From Ruminococcus sp. (GTDB lineage: Bacteria; Bacillota; Clostridia; Oscillospirales; Ruminococcaceae), in NCBI GenBank assembly GCA_021199305.1, contig JAJQIH010000025.1, forward strand, positions 1-64,000: a stretch of 64,000 bases of DNA, in the 5' to 3' direction. Shown here in pieces: positions 19,550-26,900 of this stretch (position 1 is the stretch's first letter; each line of letters begins with the position of its first letter). A program made the translations under genes and the position numbers. The notes below the pieces were generated by a model that was given only the letters and a program-made list of their open reading frames with translations, ran no database searches and had not been told where the DNA came from.

Positions 19550-20986
19550 ATGGTAAAAGGTTATGAAGTAGTAATAGGACTTGAAACTCACGCAGAGCTA
19601 AATACTGAATCAAAGATATATTGCAGCTGCAAGAATCAGTTTGGACTTGAGGTTAATACGCAGGTTTGTCCGATATGTATGGGAATGCCTGGAGCACTGC
19701 CGACGCTTAATGAAAAGGTTGTAGACTATGCAATTAAGATGGGTCATGCACTCAACTGCAAAATAAACTCTGTATGCAAGCAGGATAGAAAGAATTATTT
19801 TTATCCTGATCTGCCGAAAGCGTATCAGATTTCACAGGCTGAGGTTCCGCTTTGCGAGAACGGATACGTAGATGTGTATGTTGACGGCGAAGAGCGCAGA
19901 ATAGGAATCACTCGTATTCATATTGAGGAGGACGCAGGAAAGCTTTTGCACAGCGATAAGTTTTCAGGCTCGCTTGTTGACTTGAACAGATGTGGAGTTC
20001 CGCTTATTGAGATTGTTTCTGAGCCTGATATGAGAAGCTCAGCGGAGGCTAAGGCTTATCTTGAAACGCTTAAATCAATTTTACAATATCTCGATATTTG
20101 CGACTGTAAAATGCAGGAGGGTTCAATCCGCTGCGACGTAAATGTTTCGGTTCACAAGCCGGGCGAGCCGCTTGGAACAAGAAGCGAGATGAAAAACGTA
20201 AATAGCTTTTCAGCAGCAGTTCGTGGAATTGATTATGAAGTAAACAGACAGATTGAGCTTTTGGAATCGGGTTCAAAGGTTGTTCAGGAAACAAGACGCT
20301 GGGACGACGACAAGGGAATAAGCGTTTCTATGAGAAGCAAGGAGGACGCACAGGATTACAGATATTTCCCGGAGCCTGATTTGCTGACTATAGTCGTTGA
20401 CAAGGACAGAATAAACGCTCTTAAAGCTGAAATTCCAGAGCTTCCGAACAAAAAGCTCATTCGCTACATCAAGGAATTCGGATTAAGTCTTAAAGAAGCT
20501 ACCGCTATTTCTGAAAATGTTGCAAAAGCAAACTTCTTTGACGAATGTGTGGCTAGCGGCGAGGTTTCACCAAAGTCGGTTTGCAACTGGTTGCTTGGAG
20601 ATATAGCTAAGTACGAAAACGCAAACAATATAGCGATAACCGAAACGCCTGTTACGCCGCAAAAGCTCGTTGAGCTTATAAAGGTTATTGAATCGGGTAA
20701 GATTTCAAACGCTGCTGGCAAAACAGTATTCGAGGTTATTATCAAAGAGGATAAGGAAATAGAAGACGTTATCAAGGAAAAATCCTTAGCTCAGGTTTCA
20801 GACCTGTCAGCACTTGAAGCTATTGCAAACGAGGTTTTGTCAAGCAATGAAAAATCCATTAATGACTACAAAAGCGGAAAGACAAACGCTCTTGGCTTCT
20901 TGGTAGGCCAGTGTATGAAGGCTTCCAAAGGAAAGGCCAACCCCTCGATGATGAAGGAAATTATTTTAAAGAAAATAGAAGGATAA
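19550..20986 (+). CDS. gatB: Asp/Glu-tRNA amidotransferase subunit B
   Basis: 478 aa. N-terminal kinase-like cradle with GLETHAELNTESKIYC (residue ~10), a zinc-site Cys set (CSC, CPICMGMPGALP), then GVPLIEIVSEPDMRS and RCDVNVSV; the C-terminal ~140 residues form the helical and YqeY-like tRNA-binding tail ending QCMKASKGKANPS. It activates and amidates the mischarged tRNA. Ends the ligA-gatCAB unit and is followed by a terminator. Confidence 0.97.
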   Translation: MVKGYEVVIGLETHAELNTESKIYCSCKNQFGLEVNTQVCPICMGMPGALPTLNEKVVDYAIKMGHALNCKINSVCKQDRKNYFYPDLPKAYQISQAEVPLCENGYVDVYVDGEERRIGITRIHIEEDAGKLLHSDKFSGSLVDLNRCGVPLIEIVSEPDMRSSAEAKAYLETLKSILQYLDICDCKMQEGSIRCDVNVSVHKPGEPLGTRSEMKNVNSFSAAVRGIDYEVNRQIELLESGSKVVQETRRWDDDKGISVSMRSKEDAQDYRYFPEPDLLTIVVDKDRINALKAEIPELPNKKLIRYIKEFGLSLKEATAISENVAKANFFDECVASGEVSPKSVCNWLLGDIAKYENANNIAITETPVTPQKLVELIKVIESGKISNAAGKTVFEVIIKEDKEIEDVIKEKSLAQVSDLSALEAIANEVLSSNEKSINDYKSGKTNALGFLVGQCMKASKGKANPSMMKEIILKKIEG

Positions 20987-20993
20987 GAAGTCA

Positions 20994-21025
20994 AAGCTGA
21001 TAGCATCTAGCTGTCAGCTTTTTCT
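20994..21025 (+). terminator. terminator between gatB and ylbJ
   Basis: A stem of about 9 bp (20994-21003 with 21011-21019, one mismatch) is followed by TTTTTCTTTT. It overlaps the stop codon of the convergent ylbJ gene at 21007. Confidence 0.75.
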
Positions 21026-22035
21026 TTTGTGAATATCATAAAAATAACAAGAATTGCGGCTAGTATTGTTCCCAGCAGACTTATGCTTGTGGATTTAATA
21101 TTGTAAACACAGGAAGCATAAATGCTTGGAGTGTAATTCGTTGCTTTTATAATAACAAAGCACAAAAGCGCACTTAAAGGACAGGCTACAAGCCGTGACA
21201 GAACTATGTATTTCAGTGTCAGTCTTGTTACAGATTTAAGCTGCAGTAGAATACAAACTCCACCAAATGACGATATGGCGGCAACAATTGGCATATAAGA
21301 TGTACTTGCGTTGTCAAGTGCTGTTATGTTTGTGATTTCAAAAAATGATTTTATAATTGTTGCAGCTGTATTATCAGCGTCTTTGAAAACTCCATCTAAG
21401 AATGTTGTCACAAATGAAAAGGAAAGTATCACAGCGCAAATTTTAAAAATGCTGATTGCAGAGTTTGTAATCGAAGAAATAAGATCAGGCTTTTGAAGAG
21501 AGGCATCGAGGGATCTGACCGGTGGCTTGTAAATCCTGTTTATGACTATTGCAATCAAAGCGTTTGACAAAAGGCAGGACAAGAAAATTATTCCTCCAGC
21601 AGTTTCGTCGTTGTATATAGAAATACCAACCAACCCCAGCAAAAACGAAGGACCGCCGCCATAGCAGGAAGCTGACATTACTGATGCAGTTTTTCTGTCA
21701 ATTTCGCCCTTTTCAAGCATATCGTTTATAAGCTTCATTCCAATAGGGTAGCCGCAAATGTTTCCCATTACAAATACAAAAAATAAACTGATTGGAAGTG
21801 AAAAAACGTATTTTGCCAGCGGCTTCAGAGGAACAAATATAAACTTGTAAATTCCGCTTTCAATTATCAGGCTTGACAGCACCATATAAATAAACAGCGA
21901 CGGAATAATTACATTTATGCATCTTATAATGCAGTCGTTTATATTCTGAGAAAGCTCCTTTGTATTTACAAGTGAGTATATATAGGTCGCAACGGTTATA
22001 ATACTCAAAAATACTATCAGCAGTTTTCTTTTCAT
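21007..22035 (-). CDS. ylbJ: YlbJ-like sporulation integral membrane protein
   Basis: 342 aa, at least eight hydrophobic helices, with two copies of a nucleoside-recognition (Gate) type region: VMGNICGYPIGMKLINDMLEKG and SCYGGGPSFLLGLVG. This layout matches YlbJ, a SigE-dependent polytopic membrane protein needed for spore cortex formation in Bacillus. It is divergent from yqfC-yqfD, with only 60-70 nt between, where two facing Shine-Dalgarno sequences create an inverted repeat. A general nucleoside transporter-like Gate protein is the alternative. Confidence 0.8.
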   Translation of the reverse strand: MKRKLLIVFLSIITVATYIYSLVNTKELSQNINDCIIRCINVIIPSLFIYMVLSSLIIESGIYKFIFVPLKPLAKYVFSLPISLFFVFVMGNICGYPIGMKLINDMLEKGEIDRKTASVMSASCYGGGPSFLLGLVGISIYNDETAGGIIFLSCLLSNALIAIVINRIYKPPVRSLDASLQKPDLISSITNSAISIFKICAVILSFSFVTTFLDGVFKDADNTAATIIKSFFEITNITALDNASTSYMPIVAAISSFGGVCILLQLKSVTRLTLKYIVLSRLVACPLSALLCFVIIKATNYTPSIYASCVYNIKSTSISLLGTILAAILVIFMIFTKEKADS

Positions 22036-22101
22036 TTAAAGCATCACCTTTTGAATAGAATATATTTGTCTATAATATAATACTAAAAAGGGTGATTGAA
22101 T

Positions 22102-22341
22102 ATGAAGATAAAAGAATACATACCAATTACGAACGATATAGTTATCAGCGACGGTAATTATATGTCAATTGAGAATTTTAAAAGCTTATCCGAGTGCAGC
22201 GATATTCTGATTGGAGTAAGAGCTAAAAATTATATGATAAATATCTGGGGAAACGGGTTGAGAGTTGAGTTTTATTCCAGCAATAATATTTTTATCTTTG
22301 GAAACTTTGAAAAAATAGAATTTCTTAAAGCTGTGAGGTGA
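22102..22341 (+). CDS. yqfC: YabP/YqfC family sporulation protein
   Basis: 79 aa from the ATG at 22102, 6 nt behind AAGGGTGAT; an in-frame TTG at 22096 lies inside the ribosome site. The sequence shows the YabP/YqfC pattern: a NDIVISDGNYMSIENFKSL block and a C-terminal IFIFGNFEKIEFL. Family members act in spore envelope assembly under SigE. Directly upstream of yqfD with 3 nt spacing, the same pairing as in Bacillus. Confidence 0.87.
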   Translation: MKIKEYIPITNDIVISDGNYMSIENFKSLSECSDILIGVRAKNYMINIWGNGLRVEFYSSNNIFIFGNFEKIEFLKAVR

Positions 22342-22344
22342 CAA

Positions 22345-23526
22345 ATGTTTCTGAAAAGATTACTGGGAGTTGTGTCGCTGGAAATAATATCAGCAGAACC
22401 GTTAAAGCTTTTAAACGAGCTTATCAGGCAAAATATAACGCTGCTGTCAAGCTATATTGACGGATATACGCTTAATGCGAAAATTTATTTTGTCGACTAC
22501 TTCAAGGTCAAAAAAGTTGTCAGGGTACGAGATGAGAAAATCGAAGCTATTAAGGATAACGGCGGAATAATTTCATTTTTCTTCAGATACAGACTTCGCT
22601 ATGGATTAATGGCAGGCTTTATAATTTCTCTGCTTACTTGTATATTTTTGTCAAACGTCCTGCTGGAGGTTCAGATAAATGGAGCAGACGAGCAGACTAA
22701 GGCGCAGGTTTTAAGCGTGTTAGAGCAAGACGGAGTAGATATAGGAGCGTTTTTGCCAACGGTCAACAGATTAGCACTTGAGTGTGATCTGGTTGACAAT
22801 ACATCTACTGTTGCGCTTGCAGACACAAGAACAGAAGGCTGTACGCTTATTATTGATATTAAAATGATTGATGAAAAGCCTTCAACCAAAACAAGCAGAA
22901 TTTATGCTGATATTGTAGCTGACAGGGACGCAGTAATTACCTCTATGGAAATATTTGCGGGAGATAAGGTAAAGGTAGTCGGCGAAGAGGTAAAAAAGGG
23001 AGAGGTAATAGTTTCTGGAAAAATGACGCTTCATGGAAAGCTTTTGCCAATTGAAAAGGAAGCGTACTTTTATTCGTCTGGTAAAGTATATGGCGACTAT
23101 GACGAGACTGTTTCATTTTACGTTCCATTTAACGATGTAGAGCAGACGGTTGAAAGGGAAGTGAGCACAGCTCAATATTTTCAGTTTTTCTCGGCGCAAA
23201 TACCATTTAATCCGTTTGCTGATAATTCAGGACTTAAAGAAAGCGAAAGTATCAGCTATTTTAGCCTGTTTGGTTTAGAGCTACCATTTGGAATAGCTAC
23301 TAAGACTTATGACAAATACGACTTTGAAGCGATTGTCAGAAGCGAGGAAGAAGCTATAAGCGTTGGTAAGCGCAGAACTCAAAACTATGAGGAAAATATA
23401 CTAAAGGACAAAACGATTCTTTCAAGGTCTGAAAAGGTTGATGTAGCAGACGAAGGTATAACGATAACTGTTACCTATAGACTCAACGGTGAAATAGGAG
23501 AAATTAAAGAAATCTTCAAAAAATAG
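22345..23526 (+). CDS. yqfD: sporulation protein YqfD
   Basis: 393 aa. A short N-terminal domain precedes one strong membrane helix (about residues 87-108) and a long extracytoplasmic domain with repeated beta-type segments (VEINGA-like INGADEQTKAQVLSVL, FAGDKVKVVGEEVKKGEVIVSG). YqfD is the translation-coupled partner of YqfC and is required for forespore development in Bacillus. Followed by a promoter and phoH. Confidence 0.88.
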   Translation: MFLKRLLGVVSLEIISAEPLKLLNELIRQNITLLSSYIDGYTLNAKIYFVDYFKVKKVVRVRDEKIEAIKDNGGIISFFFRYRLRYGLMAGFIISLLTCIFLSNVLLEVQINGADEQTKAQVLSVLEQDGVDIGAFLPTVNRLALECDLVDNTSTVALADTRTEGCTLIIDIKMIDEKPSTKTSRIYADIVADRDAVITSMEIFAGDKVKVVGEEVKKGEVIVSGKMTLHGKLLPIEKEAYFYSSGKVYGDYDETVSFYVPFNDVEQTVEREVSTAQYFQFFSAQIPFNPFADNSGLKESESISYFSLFGLELPFGIATKTYDKYDFEAIVRSEEEAISVGKRRTQNYEENILKDKTILSRSEKVDVADEGITITVTYRLNGEIGEIKEIFKK

Positions 23527-23557
23527 GAAAATTGCCCTTTATTTTTAAAATGAGGTG

Positions 23558-23566
23558 TGTTATAAT
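23558..23566 (+). promoter_or_regulatory. extended -10 promoter for phoH
   Basis: TGT-TATAAT (TG at 23558-23559, hexamer 23561-23566) in the 83-nt gap after yqfD; no good -35 at 17 nt. It would allow phoH-ybeY-era to be expressed outside sporulation. Confidence 0.55.
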
Positions 23567-23609
23567 AAAATCAAGCTGTAGGCTCTGAAAAAAGCAAAGG
23601 AAAGAAAAT

Positions 23610-24581
23610 ATGATAGAAAAAACTATTGAAGTGCAAAACATGGATACGATACTCAACGTCTTTGGAAATTACGACGAGAATGTAAATCTACTGCAAAAGG
23701 AATATAACGTCGTAATTTTAAATCGGGGAGCGGATATAAAAATAACTGGCGATGAGGAAAACGTCAGAAAGGCGTCGGAAGCTGTTAAATCCTTGTTTTT
23801 GCTTGCCGAAAAAGGTACTGTCTTAGACGAGCAAAGCATTCGCTATGTTTTTTCTTTAGTCAGAGAAGGCACTCAGCGAGAGCTTGAAAAGCTTTCAGAC
23901 GACGGAATTTGCGTCACTACAACAGGAAAAATTGTACGGCCTAAAACAATCGGTCAAAAGAAATATGTAGACCAGATTAAAAAGAACACTATCGTTTTAG
24001 GAGTAGGACCTGCTGGAACGGGAAAAACATATCTTGCTGTTGCGATGGCTGTTAAGGCTTTCAGAGCGCACGATGTAAATAAAATAATTCTTACAAGACC
24101 TGCTGTGGAAGCTGGTGAAAAGCTGGGATTTTTACCTGGCGATTTACAAAATAAGGTTGACCCGTATTTAAGGCCTCTATACGACGCTTTATTTGAAATG
24201 CTGGGAGCTGAATCTTTTGTAAAGCAGCAAGAAAGGGGAGCAATCGAGGTTGCACCGCTTGCTTATATGCGTGGCAGAACGCTTGACGATGCGTTTATAA
24301 TTTTAGACGAAGCGCAAAACACGACGCCTGAGCAAATGAAAATGTTTCTGACTCGTTTGGGCTTTAATTCAAAAATTGTAATTACGGGCGACATCACGCA
24401 AATTGACCTTCCTGATTCAAGAAAGTCAGGCCTTGTTCAGGCGATGAAGGTTTTGAAGAACGTAGACGATATTTATATCAATAGATTTACTGAAAAGGAC
24501 GTTGTAAGGCATAAGCTGGTTCAGGACATAATCAAGGCTTATGAAAAATATACAAACGAAAGGAAAGGGCAAAGACAATGA
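23610..24581 (+). CDS. phoH: PhoH family ATPase (YbeZ-like)
   Basis: 323 aa. An N-terminal KH-like region (~residues 10-75) is followed by the PhoH NTPase: Walker A GPAGTGKTYLA near residue 133, ILTRPAVEAGEKLGFLPGDLQ, Walker B AFIILDEAQNTTPEQ and a sensor region VITGDITQIDLP. These proteins act with YbeY in RNA metabolism and ribosome maturation. Its stop overlaps the ybeY start by 4 nt. Confidence 0.95.
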   Translation: MIEKTIEVQNMDTILNVFGNYDENVNLLQKEYNVVILNRGADIKITGDEENVRKASEAVKSLFLLAEKGTVLDEQSIRYVFSLVREGTQRELEKLSDDGICVTTTGKIVRPKTIGQKKYVDQIKKNTIVLGVGPAGTGKTYLAVAMAVKAFRAHDVNKIILTRPAVEAGEKLGFLPGDLQNKVDPYLRPLYDALFEMLGAESFVKQQERGAIEVAPLAYMRGRTLDDAFIILDEAQNTTPEQMKMFLTRLGFNSKIVITGDITQIDLPDSRKSGLVQAMKVLKNVDDIYINRFTEKDVVRHKLVQDIIKAYEKYTNERKGQRQ

Positions 24582-25075
24582 GTAAGGCAAAGGTTTTAAT
24601 TTACAACAAGCAAAAGGACGTAAAAGTCCCTGTAGGAATAAGGCTTTTAATCAGAAGAAGCTGTACCGCGGTTCTGATGTATGAAAATTTCCCGGGAAAT
24701 GCTGAGGTTTCAGTTTCGTTTGTAAACGACGAGCAAATTCACGAGCTTAATAAGGAATACAGAAATATAGATAAGTCTACCGATGTTTTGTCATTCCCGC
24801 TTGGCGAAAACGGAAATTATGATATAAATAAGGAAACCAATGACTATCTTCTCGGAGATATTGTTATTTCTCTTCAAACCGCAGAAAGACAAGCTGATAT
24901 ATACAACCATTCTCTTGAACGTGAAATAGGCTTTTTAACAGTTCATTCTATGTTCCATCTGTTAGGCTACGACCACGAGAACAACAACCTCGAAGCGCAG
25001 ATAATGAGAGAAAAGGAAGAGGCTGTTTTAGGCGAGCTTGGAATATCAAAAAGTAGTACGTATGTCGATAAATAA
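24578..25075 (+). CDS. ybeY: endoribonuclease YbeY, 16S rRNA maturation
   Basis: 165 aa. The three-His zinc motif HSMFHLLGYDHE is near residue 128, preceded by the family block STDVLSFPLG. YbeY takes part in 16S 3-prime-end processing and late 30S quality control. Translationally coupled to phoH, and followed 9 nt later by era, a 30S assembly GTPase, so three functionally linked proteins share one message. Confidence 0.96.
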   Translation: MSKAKVLIYNKQKDVKVPVGIRLLIRRSCTAVLMYENFPGNAEVSVSFVNDEQIHELNKEYRNIDKSTDVLSFPLGENGNYDINKETNDYLLGDIVISLQTAERQADIYNHSLEREIGFLTVHSMFHLLGYDHENNNLEAQIMREKEEAVLGELGISKSSTYVDK

Positions 25076-25084
25076 GGAGAATTG

Positions 25085-25984
25085 ATGACTAAGAGTGCTT
25101 TTGTAACAATTATAGGGCGAGCGAATGTCGGTAAATCGTCGCTGCTAAATGCTTTGGTTGGTGAGAAAATTGCAGCGGTTAGCTCAAAGCCACAAACTAC
25201 CAGGACTAAAATTACCGGCGTTTTAACCAAGGGCGATACGCAGTTTGTGTTTATTGATACGCCAGGAATGCATAAGGCGAAAACAAAGCTTTCTGAGCAT
25301 ATGGTAAAGACGATAAACGAGAGTGTTAAAAATGTCGAGCTTGTAATTGTAATGGTTGACGTTACTAAAAATATAAGCGACAGCGAAACAGCCTTGATAA
25401 ATAGCGTCGATTCCAAAAACAGCAAGGTTGTTTTGTGTATCAATAAAATTGACCTTGTCAGCAAGGACGTTTTAATTCAGAAAATGGCGGAATATTCAAC
25501 GCTGTTTGACTTTGATGAGATAATTCCTATCAGTGTGCTTAACAACGACGGACTTGATTTAATAATGGATTTTCTCGATAAAAATGCTCAGGAAGGACCG
25601 CATTATTTTTCCGACGACGCTATAACGGATCAGCCTGAAAAGGTTATAATTGCTGAAAAAATTCGTGAAAAGGCGCTCAGATTTTTAAGCGATGAGGTTC
25701 CTCACGGAATAGCAGTCGGAATTGAAAATGTTTCCGAGCACGATAACAAGCAGGGCAATGCGATTATGGATATTGAAGCAGTTATTTACTGTGAAAGAGA
25801 ATCGCACAAGGGAATTATTATCGGAAAGCAGGGAAGTATGCTCAAAAAAATCGGACAAGCTGCTCGTGAGGAGCTTGAGGATTTCTTCCAGATTAAGGTC
25901 AACCTTAAATGCTGGGTTAAGGTCAAGGAAGGCTGGAGAAACAAGGAAGGCCTTATCAAAAATTTTGGGCTTTCGTACAAATAA
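25085..25984 (+). CDS. era: GTPase Era
   Basis: 299 aa from ATG 25085, 5 nt behind AAGGAG; the TTG at 25082 is too close to that site. G motifs: GRANVGKSSLLNAL, DTPGMHKAK, NKID; the C-terminal KH domain carries GKQGSMLKKIGQAAREEL. Era binds the 3-prime end of 16S rRNA during 30S assembly. Followed by a hairpin-containing gap and yqzL-recO as in Bacillus. Confidence 0.97.
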   Translation: MTKSAFVTIIGRANVGKSSLLNALVGEKIAAVSSKPQTTRTKITGVLTKGDTQFVFIDTPGMHKAKTKLSEHMVKTINESVKNVELVIVMVDVTKNISDSETALINSVDSKNSKVVLCINKIDLVSKDVLIQKMAEYSTLFDFDEIIPISVLNNDGLDLIMDFLDKNAQEGPHYFSDDAITDQPEKVIIAEKIREKALRFLSDEVPHGIAVGIENVSEHDNKQGNAIMDIEAVIYCERESHKGIIIGKQGSMLKKIGQAAREELEDFFQIKVNLKCWVKVKEGWRNKEGLIKNFGLSYK

Positions 25985-26005
25985 AAATTACCACTTATAA
26001 AAAGC

Positions 26006-26038
26006 TATCACCTTTCAAAAAATATTTGTGAGGTGATA
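26006..26038 (+). promoter_or_regulatory. hairpin that covers the yqzL ribosome binding site
   Basis: TATCACCT (26006-26013) pairs perfectly with AGGTGATA (26031-26038), with an inner CAAA/TTTG pairing (26016-26019 with 26025-26028). The 3-prime arm is the Shine-Dalgarno of the following small ORF; the 5-prime arm resembles the 16S rRNA 3-prime tail (ATCACCT..TTC), a cis-encoded anti-SD. Confidence 0.5.
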
Positions 26039-26042
26039 ATTT

Positions 26043-26195
26043 ATGAGTAATTGGGATAGGTTTTATGCTTCAGGCAAGGTTAGCGACTATTTAGCTTATT
26101 GCAGGTATAAATCACACCTTGAGGGAGAGGGAAAAATTGCTGATAACAACCGACGGAGTTGTTCTGAGAGAGCGTACTCAGGGCGAAATGGATAA
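26043..26195 (+). CDS. yqzL: YqzL-like small protein upstream of recO
   Basis: 50 aa, ATG at 26043 with a strong GAGGTGAT site 5 nt upstream. The N-terminal half (SNWDRFYASGKVSDYLAYCR) follows the YqzL pattern of an aromatic pair, Gly, and an acidic/YLxY motif, and the gene lies between era and recO exactly where yqzL lies in Bacillus. Its 3-prime third overlaps the recO start in another frame (26137-26195), so the C-terminal residues, rich in Arg and Ser, may simply follow recO coding constraint. YqzL function is unknown. Length and family match are modest. Confidence 0.65.
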   Translation: MSNWDRFYASGKVSDYLAYCRYKSHLEGEGKIADNNRRSCSERAYSGRNG

Positions 26196-26886
26196 ATTTA
26201 TAGATGTACTTACAGACGATTCTGGTATTATTTCCATTTGCGTCAAGGGCGGCAGAAAGCTAAGCTCTAAAAATTCCGGTGCTACTCAGCTTTTTTCCTA
26301 TTCTAAGTTTTGCTTTAATCAAAAAGGGGATAGAAACACACTGAACAGCAGCGAGATCATAAGCAGCTTTTTTAACATCTCATCTGATATTGAAAGCCTG
26401 GCTTTAGCTTCTTATTTTTCTGAGCTTTTGAGATATTCAAGTCTTGAAAATATACCTTCTAAAAATGTCAAGCGACTTTTGCTTAACTGCCTTTATTATC
26501 TTGACAACAAGGAGAGAAGTCCTGAGTTTTTAAAGGCACTGTTTGAATTCAGATTGCCCTGTGAAATTGGATTGATTCCTGATTTGATAGGCTGTTGCGA
26601 ATGCTACAAATTTCAGTCTGATTCTATGTATTTTGACATTTTAAACGGAAAGCTTTATTGCAGCGAATGCTTTGATAAGGAGCTTGATTACTATACAGTG
26701 CATTTGACCGACAGCGAGCTTCACACTCTGAGGCATATTGCGCTTACTGATTTCGACAGGCTTTTTAACTTCAAAATTACTGATGAACTGCAAAGAAGCG
26801 TTGGAAATATAACCGAGAAATATGCGCTCGCACATTTCAATCGGGATTTTAAAACGCTGAAGTATTACAAAAGCATTAAAACTTAA
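26137..26886 (+). CDS. recO: DNA repair protein RecO
   Basis: 249 aa from the TTG at 26137, 6 nt behind AGAGG, which gives the family-typical start MLITTDGVVLRE; the TTG at 26119 is less likely. An N-terminal OB fold (residues 1-~78) precedes a helical domain and a zinc motif CCECYKF ... LYCSECF near residues 155-180. RecO with RecR loads RecA on SSB-coated DNA. Overlaps yqzL and precedes mutS2 by 14 nt. Confidence 0.94.
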   Translation: MLITTDGVVLRERTQGEMDKFIDVLTDDSGIISICVKGGRKLSSKNSGATQLFSYSKFCFNQKGDRNTLNSSEIISSFFNISSDIESLALASYFSELLRYSSLENIPSKNVKRLLLNCLYYLDNKERSPEFLKALFEFRLPCEIGLIPDLIGCCECYKFQSDSMYFDILNGKLYCSECFDKELDYYTVHLTDSELHTLRHIALTDFDRLFNFKITDELQRSVGNITEKYALAHFNRDFKTLKYYKSIKT

Positions 26887-26900
26887 AGCGGGAGGAAAAG

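Noticed and set aside
22043..22096. Inverted repeat between ylbJ and yqfC as an operator
   Set aside because: The arms are simply the two Shine-Dalgarno sequences of divergent genes.
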